In this document: positions 1 through 8,573 of the stretch, in pieces
How the letters are laid out: each line of letters begins with the position of its first letter
Numbering within the stretch: position 1 is the stretch's first letter
NCBI GenBank assembly: GCA_035575095.1
Contig: DATLYF010000011.1
Span: 1-28,204, forward strand
DNA length: 28,204 nucleotides
Direction: 5' to 3'
Source: DATLYF01 sp035575095
Lineage (GTDB): Bacteria > Pseudomonadota > Gammaproteobacteria > Competibacterales > Competibacteraceae
Notes under the pieces: generated by a model
What the model was told of the DNA's origin: nothing
The model's input: only the letters and a program-made list of their open reading frames with translations
Database searches by the model: none
Program-made: the position numbers and the translations under genes

Positions 1-330
1 ATCCAGCTCTCGGCGCTGTTTCACGTGCGCCTGGTGACGATCGCCGACAACACCGAGCTGACTGATTTCGTGGCCCGGCTCACCTCGCGTTCGTCGCTGA
101 TCATCGCCGTCTATGGCTCGCGCAAGAGCGTCGGCTGCCAGTGCGGTGATCACGAGGAACTGATCGATCTCATCGAGGCCCATGACAGCCAGGGCGCACG
201 CGCCTGGATGGAGCGGCATCTGGAGGAGATCGAGGCCAGCCTCAACTTCGGCGGTGAGGAGTCGAGCGCACCGGATTTCAAGAAGATCTTTGCCGAGCTC
301 AGCAGCCGCCAGCAGAGCCCTTGGCGTTGA
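1..330 (+). CDS. GntR-family regulator, FCD domain, 3' part only
   Basis: This is the C-terminal 109 residues of a regulator whose 5' end lies outside the window; the frame is open from base 1. The segment has the helical FCD pattern of FadR/VanR-type GntR regulators: an early His (FHVRL), then DHEELIDLIEAHD, then a helix with an ERHLEEIEASL-like ending, where family members place metal- or ligand-binding His residues. The winged-helix DNA-binding part is not visible. It ends 30 bp before puuE on the same strand, so it probably controls the purine or allantoin operon, binding an intermediate such as allantoin or urate. The family call is well supported; the ligand is inference from context. 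Confidence 0.8.
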   Translation: MQLSALFHVRLVTIADNTELTDFVARLTSRSSLIIAVYGSRKSVGCQCGDHEELIDLIEAHDSQGARAWMERHLEEIEASLNFGGEESSAPDFKKIFAELSSRQQSPWR

Positions 331-360
331 ATCCCGGCCATCGAGCAGGAGGACATCGCG

Positions 361-1290
361 ATGACATCCCAACCCTACCCACGCGACCTGGTGGGTTACG
401 GCCGCAATCCGCCCCATGCCGACTGGCCCGGCAATGCCCGGGTGGCGGTGCAGTTCGTGCTCAATTACGAGGAAGGCGGCGAGAATTGCGTGCTGCACGG
501 CGACAAGACCTCGGAGATCTTCCTCTCCGAGATCATCGGTGCCCAAGCCTATGAAGCGCGGCACATGAGTATGGAGTCGATCTACGAGTACGGCTCCCGC
601 GTCGGGGTATGGCGCATCCTCAAGGAGTTCGAGCGGCGCGGCCTGCCGCTCACCATCTTCGGCGTCTCCATGGCCCTGGAACGGCATCCGGAGGTAACTG
701 CCGCCTTCCTCGAGCTGGGCCACGAGATCGCCTGCCACGGCTGGCGCTGGATCCACTACCAGCACATGGACGAGGCCAGCGAGCGCGAGCACATGCGCAT
801 CGCCGTGGACATCATCCGGCGCCTGACCGGCCAGGCGCCGCTCGGCTGGTATACCGGCCGCGACTCGCCCAACACCCGGCGCCTGGTCGTCGAGCACGGC
901 GGCTTTCTCTACGATGCCGACTACTACGGCGACGATCTGCCGTTCTGGACCGAAGTGGAGCTGTCCGACGGCAGCCGCAAACCCCATCTGGTGGTGCCCT
1001 ATACCCTGGACACCAACGACATGCGTTTCGCCACGCCCCAGGGCTTCAACTGCGGCGACCAGTTCTTCGCCTATCTGCGCGATGCCTTCGACGTGCTCTA
1101 CGCAGAAGGCGCGGAATCGCCCAAGATGTTGTCCATCGGCATGCACTGCCGGCTGCTCGGCCGCCCCGGCCGCTTCAGGGCCCTGCAGCGCTTCCTCGAC
1201 CACATCGAGCGGCACGACCGGGTCTGGGTGTGCCGCCGCCTCGACATCGCCCGCCACTGGCTGGAGCGCCATCCCTACCGGGCCGCATGA
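361..1290 (+). CDS. puuE: Allantoinase PuuE, polysaccharide-deacetylase type
   Basis: Encodes a 309-residue cytosolic allantoinase that hydrolyses allantoin to allantoate. It belongs to the polysaccharide deacetylase (CE4-like) family, not the amidohydrolase allantoinases. Family hallmarks are NYEEGGENCVLHGD near residues 40-53, the CHGWRWIHY stretch near residue 120 and GWYTGRDSPNTRR near residue 160. Length is normal for PuuE. The ATG follows a GGAGGACATCGCG leader that contains a good ribosome-binding site. It is the first enzyme gene of the allantoin operon; its stop codon (TGA, 1288-1290) lies 8 bp before the uraD start. The catabolic role is firm from family and neighbours. Confidence 0.95.
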   Translation: MTSQPYPRDLVGYGRNPPHADWPGNARVAVQFVLNYEEGGENCVLHGDKTSEIFLSEIIGAQAYEARHMSMESIYEYGSRVGVWRILKEFERRGLPLTIFGVSMALERHPEVTAAFLELGHEIACHGWRWIHYQHMDEASEREHMRIAVDIIRRLTGQAPLGWYTGRDSPNTRRLVVEHGGFLYDADYYGDDLPFWTEVELSDGSRKPHLVVPYTLDTNDMRFATPQGFNCGDQFFAYLRDAFDVLYAEGAESPKMLSIGMHCRLLGRPGRFRALQRFLDHIERHDRVWVCRRLDIARHWLERHPYRAA

Positions 1291-1298
1291 GGAGCACC

Positions 1299-1814
1299 AT
1301 GAGCCGCATTTCCCTGGACTATGTAAACGGCCTCGACCAGGCCGCCTTCGTCGAGCAGTTCGGTTCGGTGTTCGAGCACTCGCCGTGGGTGGCCGAGCGC
1401 GCCTGGGCCGCCCGTCCCTTTGCCTCCCGCGAGGCGCTGCACCGGGCCATGCTGGAGGCCATGCACGCTGCGCCCTGCGCGGAGCAACTGGCCCTGATTC
1501 ACGCCCACCCCGATCTGGTCGGCCGCGCCGCCGCCCGCCGCCATCTCACCGCCGAATCCCAGCGCGAGCAAGCCGGCGCCGGACTGGACAGTTGCACCGA
1601 CGCGGAGATGGCAGCCCTGGAGCGCTACAACGCAGCCTATAAGGAGAAGTTCGGCTTCCCCTTCATCATCGCCGTACGCGCTAGTCACAAACAGGCCATC
1701 CTCACCGCCCTGGCGCAACGGCTGGAGAACGATCGCGCCACCGAGTTCCAGCGCGCCTTGGAGGAAATCGGCAAGATCGCCGGCTTCCGCCTGGGCGATC
1801 TGGTAGCGGAGTAG
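1299..1814 (+). CDS. uraD: OHCU decarboxylase (2-oxo-4-hydroxy-4-carboxy-5-ureidoimidazoline decarboxylase)
   Basis: Encodes a 171-residue protein of the UraD family, which decarboxylates OHCU, the product of 5-hydroxyisourate hydrolysis, to S-allantoin. The motif AHPDLVGRAA (around residue 68) carries the catalytic His of the family, and KFGFPFIIAVR is the conserved substrate-loop segment. I chose ATG 1299 because GGAG lies 4 bases upstream. ATG 1287 in the same frame overlaps the puuE stop and lacks such a site. The frame stays open far upstream through puuE, but that extension is a GC-rich shadow. The partner 5-hydroxyisourate hydrolase and a urate oxidase are not in this window. Confidence 0.94.
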   Translation: MSRISLDYVNGLDQAAFVEQFGSVFEHSPWVAERAWAARPFASREALHRAMLEAMHAAPCAEQLALIHAHPDLVGRAAARRHLTAESQREQAGAGLDSCTDAEMAALERYNAAYKEKFGFPFIIAVRASHKQAILTALAQRLENDRATEFQRALEEIGKIAGFRLGDLVAE

Positions 1815-1824
1815 ATCCCCAACC

Positions 1825-1876
1825 CTCCCCCCGCGCGGGGGAGCGCTTCGGGTGGGGTGCGTAGCACCACCCCACC
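1825..1876 (+). repeat. Two adjacent GC-rich inverted repeats in the uraD-alc gap
   Basis: The 88-bp gap between uraD and alc holds a stem CTCCCCC/GGGGGAG (1825-1843, 5-base loop) and a second imperfect stem of GGGTGGGGTGC with its complement (1850-1876). No T-tract follows, so it is not a classical terminator. It may act as an mRNA processing or partial attenuation element inside the operon. Similar C-rich/G-rich stems occur at 17835-17862 and 18747-18770. Confidence 0.6.
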
Positions 1877-1902
1877 CTCTTTTAAGAAGAGAACATATCG
1901 CC

Positions 1903-2889
1903 ATGACCGAACGCCCCGATTTTCTCAAGTACCCCAATCTGGCCAGCGCCCGCCTCGGTACCCAGGCCATCGCCGCCAGCGACGAGTTCTTCGCCGACAA
2001 GAGCCGCATGCTCAACCCCGAGCCGGCGGTGTTCATCCCTGGCAAGTACGACGAGCACGGCAAGTGGATGGACGGCTGGGAGACGCGGCGCAAGCGCGGC
2101 GAGGGCCACGACTGGTGCATCGTCAAGCTGGGCGTGGCCGGCGTCATCTTCGGCGTCGACATCGACACCAGCCACTTCACCGGCAACTATCCGCCCGCGG
2201 CCTCGCTCCAGGCCTGCTATAGCGAGACTACGCCCGGAGACGATGCCGATTGGGTGGAGATCGTCCCCTCGACCTCGCTGCAGGGCAACAGCCACCACTA
2301 CCTGGCGGTGAGCGAGCGCCGGCCCTTCAATTATCTGCGCCTCAACATCTACCCCGATGGCGGGGTAGCCCGGCTGCGGGTCCATGGCCAGCCCTATCGC
2401 GACTGGGCGGCCTACCGCGGCAGCGAGCTCATCGACCTCATCGCCCTGGAGAACGGCGGGCGCATCATCGCCTGCAACGACAGTCACTTCGGCGCCCCGG
2501 AGAACCTGCTGGCCCCGGGCCGCGGGGTGAACATGGGCGACGGCTGGGAGACGCGCCGGCGCCGCGAACCGGGCAACGACTGGGTGATCATCGCCCTGGG
2601 CCATGCCGGCACCATCCGCCGCGTGGTGGTGGATACCGCTCACTTCAAAGGCAACTATCCGGACCGCTGCTCGCTGCAGGCCGCCTACGCCCCCACCATC
2701 GAGGAGTCGGCCCTGGTGCCTAACTCGCTATTCTGGCGCACCCTGCTGCCGGAGCAGAAGCTGCAGATGGACCACATCCACACCTTCGAGGCGGAAGTGC
2801 TGGAGCTGGGCCCCATCACCCACGTACGCTTCAACATCATCCCCGACGGCGGCGTCAGCCGGCTGCGGCTGTACGGCCTGCCGGCCTGA
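1903..2889 (+). CDS. alc: Allantoicase
   Basis: Encodes a 328-residue allantoicase, which hydrolyses allantoate to ureidoglycolate and urea. The protein shows the two tandem jelly-roll repeats of the family. Each contains a GDGWETRR-like motif (one reads MDGWETRRKRG, the other GDGWETRRRRE), then a DW hydrophobic strand and an SHFTGNYPP or AHFKGNYPD motif. NIYPDGGVARLR and NIIPDGGVSRLR close each repeat. ATG 1903 was chosen because AAGAAGAGA lies about 10 bases upstream and the residues before it are not conserved. The frame opens at 1852 but that stretch is the repeat-rich gap. Its stop overlaps the ribosome-binding site of allA, so the two genes are translationally linked. Confidence 0.94.
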   Translation: MTERPDFLKYPNLASARLGTQAIAASDEFFADKSRMLNPEPAVFIPGKYDEHGKWMDGWETRRKRGEGHDWCIVKLGVAGVIFGVDIDTSHFTGNYPPAASLQACYSETTPGDDADWVEIVPSTSLQGNSHHYLAVSERRPFNYLRLNIYPDGGVARLRVHGQPYRDWAAYRGSELIDLIALENGGRIIACNDSHFGAPENLLAPGRGVNMGDGWETRRRREPGNDWVIIALGHAGTIRRVVVDTAHFKGNYPDRCSLQAAYAPTIEESALVPNSLFWRTLLPEQKLQMDHIHTFEAEVLELGPITHVRFNIIPDGGVSRLRLYGLPA

Positions 2890-2899
2890 GGAGGTGAGC

Positions 2900-3394
2900 A
2901 TGTTGCGCCTGTGTACCGAACCGCTGACCCGGGAAGCTTTCGCCCCCTTCGGCGATGTCATCGAGACCGAGGGCCGCGACGCATTCCTCATCAACTGGGG
3001 CCGTACCCAGCGCTTTCACGACCTGGCGCGGGTGGAGATCGAAGGTCCGGACGCCCGGCCGCTGATCAACATCTTCCGCAGCCAGCCCTGGGCGCTGCCG
3101 GTGGAGATCCGCATGCTGGAACGCCACCCCCTGGGCAGCCAGGCCTTCATGCCCCTGTCCGAGGAGCCGTTCCTGGTGGTGGTGGCACCGCCCGGCGAGA
3201 CTTTCTCCGCCGCCGATATTCGCGCCTTCCTCACCAACGGCCGCCAAGGGGTGAACTACGCCCGCGGCACCTGGCACCACCCGGTGCTGGCCCTGAACCG
3301 GATGTCGGATTTTCTGGTGGTGGACCGCGGCGGTCCCGGCCACAACTGCGACGAGCGGGAACTGACCGAACCGGTGCTGGTGGAGCTGGCTTGA
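2900..3394 (+). CDS. allA: Ureidoglycolate lyase
   Basis: Encodes a 164-residue cupin-fold ureidoglycolate lyase that releases urea and glyoxylate from ureidoglycolate, the last step from allantoin via allantoicase. Family features include the opening PLTREAFAPFGDVIE, the internal FRSQPWALPVEIRMLERHPLGSQAFMPL stretch described here in pieces, and the C-terminal GTWHHPVLAL segment with its active-site His pair. ATG 2900 follows GAGGTGAGC. Length is normal. The gene starts 10 bp after alc and stops 25 bp before guaD, all on the same strand. Confidence 0.94.
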   Translation: MLRLCTEPLTREAFAPFGDVIETEGRDAFLINWGRTQRFHDLARVEIEGPDARPLINIFRSQPWALPVEIRMLERHPLGSQAFMPLSEEPFLVVVAPPGETFSAADIRAFLTNGRQGVNYARGTWHHPVLALNRMSDFLVVDRGGPGHNCDERELTEPVLVELA

Positions 3395-3419
3395 TGGCAC
3401 CTTATCCGGAGACTTCTCG

Positions 3420-4742
3420 ATGAGCCTGGCCTACTCCGCATCGCCCCTGAAAGCCTTCCGCGGCCGCATCGTCCACTGCCTGCGCGATCCGGGAACCGGC
3501 AACGATGCCGCCGCCCTGGAGCATTTCGAAGACGGCCTGCTCGTAGTCGAGCACGGCCGGGTAGCGCGGGTGGGACCGGCTGCCGAGCTGTTGCCGCAGC
3601 TTGCGGCCGGCACGCCGCTCGAGGACCACCGCGGCAAGCTCATCGTGCCGGGCTTCATCGACACCCACATCCACTATCCGCAGACCGACATCATCGCCAG
3701 CTACGGCGAGCAGTTGCTCACCTGGCTCGAGCGCTACACCTTCCCCACCGAGGGCCAGTTCCAGGACGCGGCCCACGCCGCCGAGGTAGCCGAGTTCTTC
3801 CTCGGCGAGCTGCTGCGCAATGGCACCACCAGCGCTCTGGTGCTGGCCACCGTGCACCCGCAGTCGGTGGACGCCATCTTCGCCGCCGCCCAGGCGCGCG
3901 GCATGCGCCTGATTGCCGGCAAGGTGCTGATGGACCGCAACTGCCCGGAGTTTTTGCGCGACAGCGCAGAGACCGGCTACACCGAATCCAAGGCGCTGAT
4001 CGAGCGCTGGCACGGGGTGGAGCGCTTGGCCTATGCCATCACCCCGCGCTTCGCGCCGACCTCCAGCGAGCGCCAACTGGAGCTGGCCGGGCAGCTCGGG
4101 CGCGAGCACCCCGACGTCTATCTGCATACTCATGTGGCCGAGAACCGCGCCGAGGTGGCCTGGGTGGCGAAGCTGTTCCCCTGGTCGCGCAGCTACCTGG
4201 ATGTCTACGATCGCTTCGGGCTGCTGCGCGATCGCGCCGTGTACGCCCACTGCATCCACCTGGACGAGCAGGACCGCCGGCGCATGGCCGAGTCCGGCGC
4301 GGTGGCGGCGTTCTGTCCCACCTCCAATCTGTTCCTGGGCAGCGGCCTGTTCGATCTAGAGGCCACCCGCGGCCTGGGGGTGCGGGTGGGCCTGGCCACC
4401 GATGTGGGCGGCGGCACCAGCTTCAGCATGATCCGCACCCTGGCCGAGGCCTACAAGGTGGAGCAACTGGCCGGCCAGGCCCTGTCCCCAGCCCGCGCCC
4501 TGTATCTCGCCACTCTGGGCAGTGCCGAAGCGCTGTACCTGGAGGACCGCATCGGCAATTTCTTGCCTGGCAAGGAGGCCGATTTCGTGGTCCTCAACCC
4601 CGGCCCCACCCCGCTCATGGCACGGCGCATGGCCCATACCCATACCCTGGAGGAGCAGCTCTTTGCTCTGTTCACCCTGGGTGACGACCGCAACGTGGCC
4701 GTCACGTACGTGATGGGCGAAGCGGCTTATCGGGCCGGATGA
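3420..4742 (+). CDS. guaD: Guanine deaminase
   Basis: Encodes a 440-residue amidohydrolase-superfamily guanine deaminase, converting guanine to xanthine and ammonia in the cytosol. Metal ligands are visible as DTHIH (His83, His85), LHTHVAEN (His236, His238), YAHCIH (His277) and the ATDVGGGTSFSM loop (Asp328). PGFIDTHIHYPQTD and CPTSNLFLGSG are signatures that separate guanine deaminase from other amidohydrolases. The length matches the bacterial family. It ends the purine operon and supplies xanthine at the top of the same pathway; a xanthine dehydrogenase is expected elsewhere. Confidence 0.95.
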   Translation: MSLAYSASPLKAFRGRIVHCLRDPGTGNDAAALEHFEDGLLVVEHGRVARVGPAAELLPQLAAGTPLEDHRGKLIVPGFIDTHIHYPQTDIIASYGEQLLTWLERYTFPTEGQFQDAAHAAEVAEFFLGELLRNGTTSALVLATVHPQSVDAIFAAAQARGMRLIAGKVLMDRNCPEFLRDSAETGYTESKALIERWHGVERLAYAITPRFAPTSSERQLELAGQLGREHPDVYLHTHVAENRAEVAWVAKLFPWSRSYLDVYDRFGLLRDRAVYAHCIHLDEQDRRRMAESGAVAAFCPTSNLFLGSGLFDLEATRGLGVRVGLATDVGGGTSFSMIRTLAEAYKVEQLAGQALSPARALYLATLGSAEALYLEDRIGNFLPGKEADFVVLNPGPTPLMARRMAHTHTLEEQLFALFTLGDDRNVAVTYVMGEAAYRAG

Positions 4743-4829
4743 ACGCCGCATCCGGCTCGCTTGCCAGGCCGCGCGCCGCCCTGGCATGCTCGCGCCCATG
4801 GCCCCGGCCGGGGCGTCAGGGGAGGCTGG

Positions 4830-6986
4830 ATGGAACGGGCGCGCCGCTACCGATGGCGGGTGCCGCTGGCACTGGCGGCGCTCACGCTGCTCGCCCTGCT
4901 GCTCGGCAGCAAGGCCCTGCTGGGCTGGGCTGCCGCCGGGCTGCTCGCGCGCGCCGGCTATGCCGAGGCGACGGTCACCGTGCTGCGTCTCGGTCCCGCT
5001 CAGGCCGAAGCCAGCGTCGATCTGGGCGCCGATCAGGATCTGCCCCGCATCCTTCTTGACTATCGGCTGGCCGGCCTGCTGGCGGGCCGTCTCGAGCGGG
5101 TGCGGATCGAGGGCGGCCGGCTCGCGCTGCCCCTGGGGCGGCTCGCCGGCGCCGCCACCCCGTCGCCAAGGTGGTCGCTCGAGCGCCTGGAAGTCAGCGG
5201 CACGGTGCTGCATCTCGTCGGCCTGGAGCACGCCCCGGACTTTGCGCTCACCCTGGATCTGGACTACCGCCGCAACCCGGCCGGCGCCAGCGCCGCGGCA
5301 CAGCTGCGCGCTGTGACCGGGATCGTTGCCGGCGAACTGACGGCACATCAGGATGCCGTCGCTGGCTGGACCCTGGAGCTGAAGGCAGACAGCGCCGACC
5401 CGGCTGGGCTGGCGCGGCTCGCCGGCCTCACCGCACCGCTGTCGGGCCGGCTACGGCTGGAGGCCCGCACGCTGCAACCCTGGCGCGACCGACTGCCGTC
5501 CCTGGCGCTGCGCGTGCACGGCGAGGCGCTGGCCTGGCAGGACGTGGTCGAGCGCGCCGACCTGGAGTTCGGCGCGCGCCTGAACCGCATCGGCAACGGA
5601 GCGGCATACCGGCTCGACGGTGACCAGACCATCAGCGTGGAAATGCTGCCGGCGCCGGCGCTGCGCGAACGCCTCGGACTGCCCGCAGCGCCGCTCAGGT
5701 TGGAGCTCGCTCCGGCCGGCGCCGACGGCACCTGGGGCCTGCTCTGGAACCGTGCCGGCGACGGCTCCCGCCTGACCCTGCAACCGGCCCATCTGCGCTT
5801 CGACCATGCCGTGGGCACGTTGCAAGGCGAGTTGCGCCGATTCACTCTCGAACATCGGCCGGACGACGATGAACGTCCCCTGCGTCTGCGCCTGGAAGCC
5901 GGCACGCTGCGCCTGACACACCCGCGCCTGCGTCTGCCGCCGCTGCACCTCGCCGGCGAGGCCAGCGGCGACGGCCAGCGCTGGCGCCTCGAAGCCAGTG
6001 CCAACGGTCCGGACGGCGTCCCCACCCTCACCCTGCAGAGCCGTCATGAGCCGGGCCAGGGCCAGGCACAACTGCGCCTGGCGCCGCTGGAGTTCGTTCC
6101 GGGCCGCCACCAGCCGGCGGACTTCTGGCCGGCGCTGTATGGGGTGGTCACCGAGGCCCGCGGCCGCATCGGCGGCAGTGTGCGCTGGCGCTGGGACGCG
6201 CAGGGCCGCAGCAACGACGGCGAACTGGCGCTCGAGCGGCTCACCGCCGCCGGTCCCCTGGGCCGCATCGAGGGCCTGGACGGCCGATTGATCGCCAGCG
6301 GACTCTGGCCACTACACCTGCCGGAGTGGCAGCGGCTGCGCATCGCCCGGCTCGAACTGGGCGGGCTGCCCCTTAGCGACGGACAGGTGGCATTCACACT
6401 GGCCGGTGACCGGCTGGAGGTGAACGTGGCCGACTTCACCTGGGCCGGCGGCCGGCTGCGTCTGGCGCCGTTCAGCGCCCGTTCCCGCGACACGCGCTGG
6501 GATGTGGTACTGGAACTGGAGGCCGTGCAGCTCGCCCAGCTCCTGGACCTGCTGCGCCTCGAAGGTCTGCGCGGCAGCGGCACCCTGAGCGGGCGGCTGC
6601 CACTCGGCATCAGCGATAGCGGGGTGCAGGTCAACGACGGTCGGCTCGCCGCCGACGGCGCAGGCGAGCTGCGTTACGATCCGGCCGAGCCGCCGGCCTT
6701 CCTCGCCGAGGCGAGCGATCCCAACCTGGTGCTGCTGCGCCAGGCGCTGCGCGATTTCCGCTACCAGCGCCTGGAACTGGCCCTGGACGGTGCAGTGGGC
6801 GGGGAAATGTCGGCCACCGGCCGCATCGAGGGCAGCAGCCCGCAGTTCCAGGACGGCCGCCCGCTAGCCCTGAACCTCAACCTGAGCGGCGCCCTAGCCG
6901 CCCTGCTGCGCGACAGCGCTGACGCCTACCGACTGCCGGAGACGCTGCGCCAGCGCCTGCAACGACTTCTGGAGAGGAGCCCGTAA
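4830..6986 (+). CDS. ydbH: YdbH-family AsmA-like envelope lipid transport protein
   Basis: Encodes a 718-residue protein with an N-terminal transmembrane helix (about residues 10-32), then a long periplasmic stretch of repetitive beta-strands rich in L, R, G and D. This pattern is typical of the AsmA-like bridge proteins YdbH, TamB and YhdP. In E. coli these proteins carry phospholipid across the periplasm to the outer membrane. ATG 4830 was chosen for the GGAGG five bases upstream and the RRYRW-to-hydrophobic start; the open frame begins at 4761. The identity is strongly supported by the next two genes, a YnbE-like lipoprotein and a YdbL-like protein in the same order as in enterobacteria. 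It follows guaD by 87 bp but is functionally unrelated. Confidence 0.87.
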   Translation: MERARRYRWRVPLALAALTLLALLLGSKALLGWAAAGLLARAGYAEATVTVLRLGPAQAEASVDLGADQDLPRILLDYRLAGLLAGRLERVRIEGGRLALPLGRLAGAATPSPRWSLERLEVSGTVLHLVGLEHAPDFALTLDLDYRRNPAGASAAAQLRAVTGIVAGELTAHQDAVAGWTLELKADSADPAGLARLAGLTAPLSGRLRLEARTLQPWRDRLPSLALRVHGEALAWQDVVERADLEFGARLNRIGNGAAYRLDGDQTISVEMLPAPALRERLGLPAAPLRLELAPAGADGTWGLLWNRAGDGSRLTLQPAHLRFDHAVGTLQGELRRFTLEHRPDDDERPLRLRLEAGTLRLTHPRLRLPPLHLAGEASGDGQRWRLEASANGPDGVPTLTLQSRHEPGQGQAQLRLAPLEFVPGRHQPADFWPALYGVVTEARGRIGGSVRWRWDAQGRSNDGELALERLTAAGPLGRIEGLDGRLIASGLWPLHLPEWQRLRIARLELGGLPLSDGQVAFTLAGDRLEVNVADFTWAGGRLRLAPFSARSRDTRWDVVLELEAVQLAQLLDLLRLEGLRGSGTLSGRLPLGISDSGVQVNDGRLAADGAGELRYDPAEPPAFLAEASDPNLVLLRQALRDFRYQRLELALDGAVGGEMSATGRIEGSSPQFQDGRPLALNLNLSGALAALLRDSADAYRLPETLRQRLQRLLERSP

Positions 6987-6990
6987 CCCC

Positions 6991-7227
6991 ATGAAACCCC
7001 AGCCATCGCCTAATCGCCAAGCGCTCCTCTGGGGCTTCGCCCTGCTCGGCCTGGCGCTCGGCGCCTGTACCCCGACGGTCAAGGTGCAGCCACCCGACAA
7101 GCCCATTGAGATCAACCTCAACGTGCGCATCGAGCATGAGGTCAGGATCAAGATCGATCGCGAGCTGGATGCGGTGTTCGCCGACAAGCCCGAACTTTTC
7201 GGCATTCCCAAGGAGCACAAGCCATGA
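6991..7227 (+). CDS. ynbE: YnbE-family outer-membrane lipoprotein
   Basis: Encodes a 78-residue small lipoprotein. After a short basic N-terminus (MKPQPSPNRQ) comes a hydrophobic segment ending in the lipobox LGAC, with Cys26 as the lipidation site. Then comes PTVKVQPPDKPIEINLNV, a motif typical of YnbE, followed by IRIKIDREL-like charged strands. In E. coli YnbE sits in the outer membrane and pairs with YdbH to complete the periplasmic bridge. It starts 4 bases after the ydbH stop and overlaps ydbL by ATGA, so the three genes form one translationally coupled operon. It is longer than the E. coli protein at its C-terminus. Confidence 0.88.
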   Translation: MKPQPSPNRQALLWGFALLGLALGACTPTVKVQPPDKPIEINLNVRIEHEVRIKIDRELDAVFADKPELFGIPKEHKP

Positions 7228-7565
7228 TCCGCCGCCGCCCGTTCATCGCCCTGCTCGGCGCCCTCCTCCTCGGCGCTGCCCTGCCCGCTGGCGCCGAACC
7301 GTCCCTGGTCGAGGCCAAGGCCCGCGGGCTAGTAGGGGAACGCCCCGACGGGCTGCTGGGCATCGTCACCGCCTCCCCCAGCGCCGAGATCCGCAGTCTG
7401 GTGGAGCGCATCAACGCCGAGCGCCGTCAGCAGTATCAGCAGATCGCCCGCAGCACCGGGCGCTCCCTGGCCGAGGTGCAGAGCGTGGCCGGCCAGCGCC
7501 TGATCCAGGCTACCCCCGCCGGCCAGTACGTGCAGGATGCCGGCGGACGCTGGTTCAAGAAGTAG
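7224..7565 (+). CDS. ydbL: YdbL family protein (DUF1318), periplasmic
   Basis: Encodes a 113-residue exported protein. The N-terminus has RRR, then a hydrophobic core and a likely signal-peptidase site after PAGA. The mature part matches DUF1318: EAKARGLVGERPDGLLG, then RSLVERINAERRQQYQQIA and a C-terminal AGQYVQDAGGRWFKK. In E. coli YdbL is a periplasmic partner proposed to influence the YdbH-YnbE complex. ATG overlaps the ynbE stop (ATGA). Its 3' end overlaps the convergent FIST-like gene by 11 bp. Confidence 0.9.
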   Translation: MIRRRPFIALLGALLLGAALPAGAEPSLVEAKARGLVGERPDGLLGIVTASPSAEIRSLVERINAERRQQYQQIARSTGRSLAEVQSVAGQRLIQATPAGQYVQDAGGRWFKK

Positions 7566-8550
7566 CGTCGTCGAAGGTGAGGTAGACCAGGGTCTGGTTA
7601 AGGAGCTGATAGGCGATCTCGCCAAAGGTGAATGGCCCGACCATGCCTTGGGTCTGCCGTCCCTCCAACTCGCCGTAGAGATAGTTGAGGATACAGTTGC
7701 ACGAGAACACCGCGCGCGCGGCCGCAGGCGGCATGGCCGCGGCGAAGTCGACCAGGTAATCGGGCAACGGCCGAGCCAGACGGTATTCGACGCCGGGAAA
7801 GACTGGCGCATAAAACTCCACCCGGCGCTCGCGGTAATGCACTTGACGGATGCTGACGTTGATCGGCGCCCCGCAATAATCGGCCACCAACGGCAATCGG
7901 GTGTCGAGAGCGCGGTCCCGGTAATAGTCGGCGAGATTGGCGGGCCGGCCGTCGATCAGGCAGTCGGCGGCTTCGAAGCCGGTCGCCGCGAAAGTGATGA
8001 TCTCTCCGGCGCCGGGCTGGAATGGATTGACGATATCGATGAGCGCGTGACGCGTGGCCGGCAAGGGGATGTGCATGACCACCGCACAGTCGCTCACGCT
8101 GGTGCCGAGCAACCCATCGTATACGCGCGGCGCCCGCTGTCCCAACTCACTCAGGTGCACGCCGGCGACCCAGCCGAGCAGGGGCTTGAGGTACATGTCG
8201 TCGTAGTTGGGGGCATTGCGGGCATAGGCCGAATGCACCTCGCTGCCGGCTGGGATGATGATGAGCGACACCCCGTGATCGGGAGCGTCGCGAGCCACGC
8301 GATGCAGCTCATCAAGGGCGTAGTACCGGATCGAAGGCTGCGCACCCCAGTCGGAGACATCGTGGACAAAGATTCGCTCTCGGCTGCTCAGGCCGCCGGC
8401 GGCGGTCATGAAATAGGGAATGGTGCCACCGATCCAGCGCCCTTGCGGCAATCCCTCCAACGCCGCCTCATCCCCCGCCAGCGCCAAAGACCGCCCCTGG
8501 CGGATCAGAGCGGCGACCTCTTCGATGCGCATCAGAGCGGCTTGCGGCAC
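7555..8550 (-). CDS. FIST-like sensory or hypothetical protein
   Basis: Encodes a 331-residue soluble protein. I do not recognise a characterised function. The C-terminal part (FSCNCILNYLYGELEG, then GPFTFGEIAYQLLNQT) resembles the end of FIST_C ligand-binding domains, where a Cys-containing strand and a G-x-x-x-GEI motif occur. The rest (IGGTIPYFM near residue 40, VHDVSD, HIPLPATRHALIDIVNP) suggests an alpha/beta sensory fold, possibly in the DUF6976 family. The start is GTG 8550, which has GGGAGG 8 bases upstream; ATG 8532 is the alternative. It lies 23 bp downstream of the zinc-finger gene, so the two are probably one operon. It could sense small amino-acid-like or redox ligands, but that is only family inference. 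Confidence 0.6.
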   Translation of the reverse strand: MPQAALMRIEEVAALIRQGRSLALAGDEAALEGLPQGRWIGGTIPYFMTAAGGLSSRERIFVHDVSDWGAQPSIRYYALDELHRVARDAPDHGVSLIIIPAGSEVHSAYARNAPNYDDMYLKPLLGWVAGVHLSELGQRAPRVYDGLLGTSVSDCAVVMHIPLPATRHALIDIVNPFQPGAGEIITFAATGFEAADCLIDGRPANLADYYRDRALDTRLPLVADYCGAPINVSIRQVHYRERRVEFYAPVFPGVEYRLARPLPDYLVDFAAAMPPAAARAVFSCNCILNYLYGELEGRQTQGMVGPFTFGEIAYQLLNQTLVYLTFDDATS

Positions 8551-8573
8551 GTTCGTGACCTCCCTCGCGTGAT

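Noticed and set aside
609..1298. Long open frame running through puuE into uraD
   Set aside because: It is a GC-rich shadow frame of puuE; only the part from ATG 1299 shows UraD homology and has a ribosome-binding site.
3402..4259. Long open frame on the minus strand opposite guaD
   Set aside because: An antisense shadow with low-complexity composition and no family resemblance, as expected in high-GC DNA.
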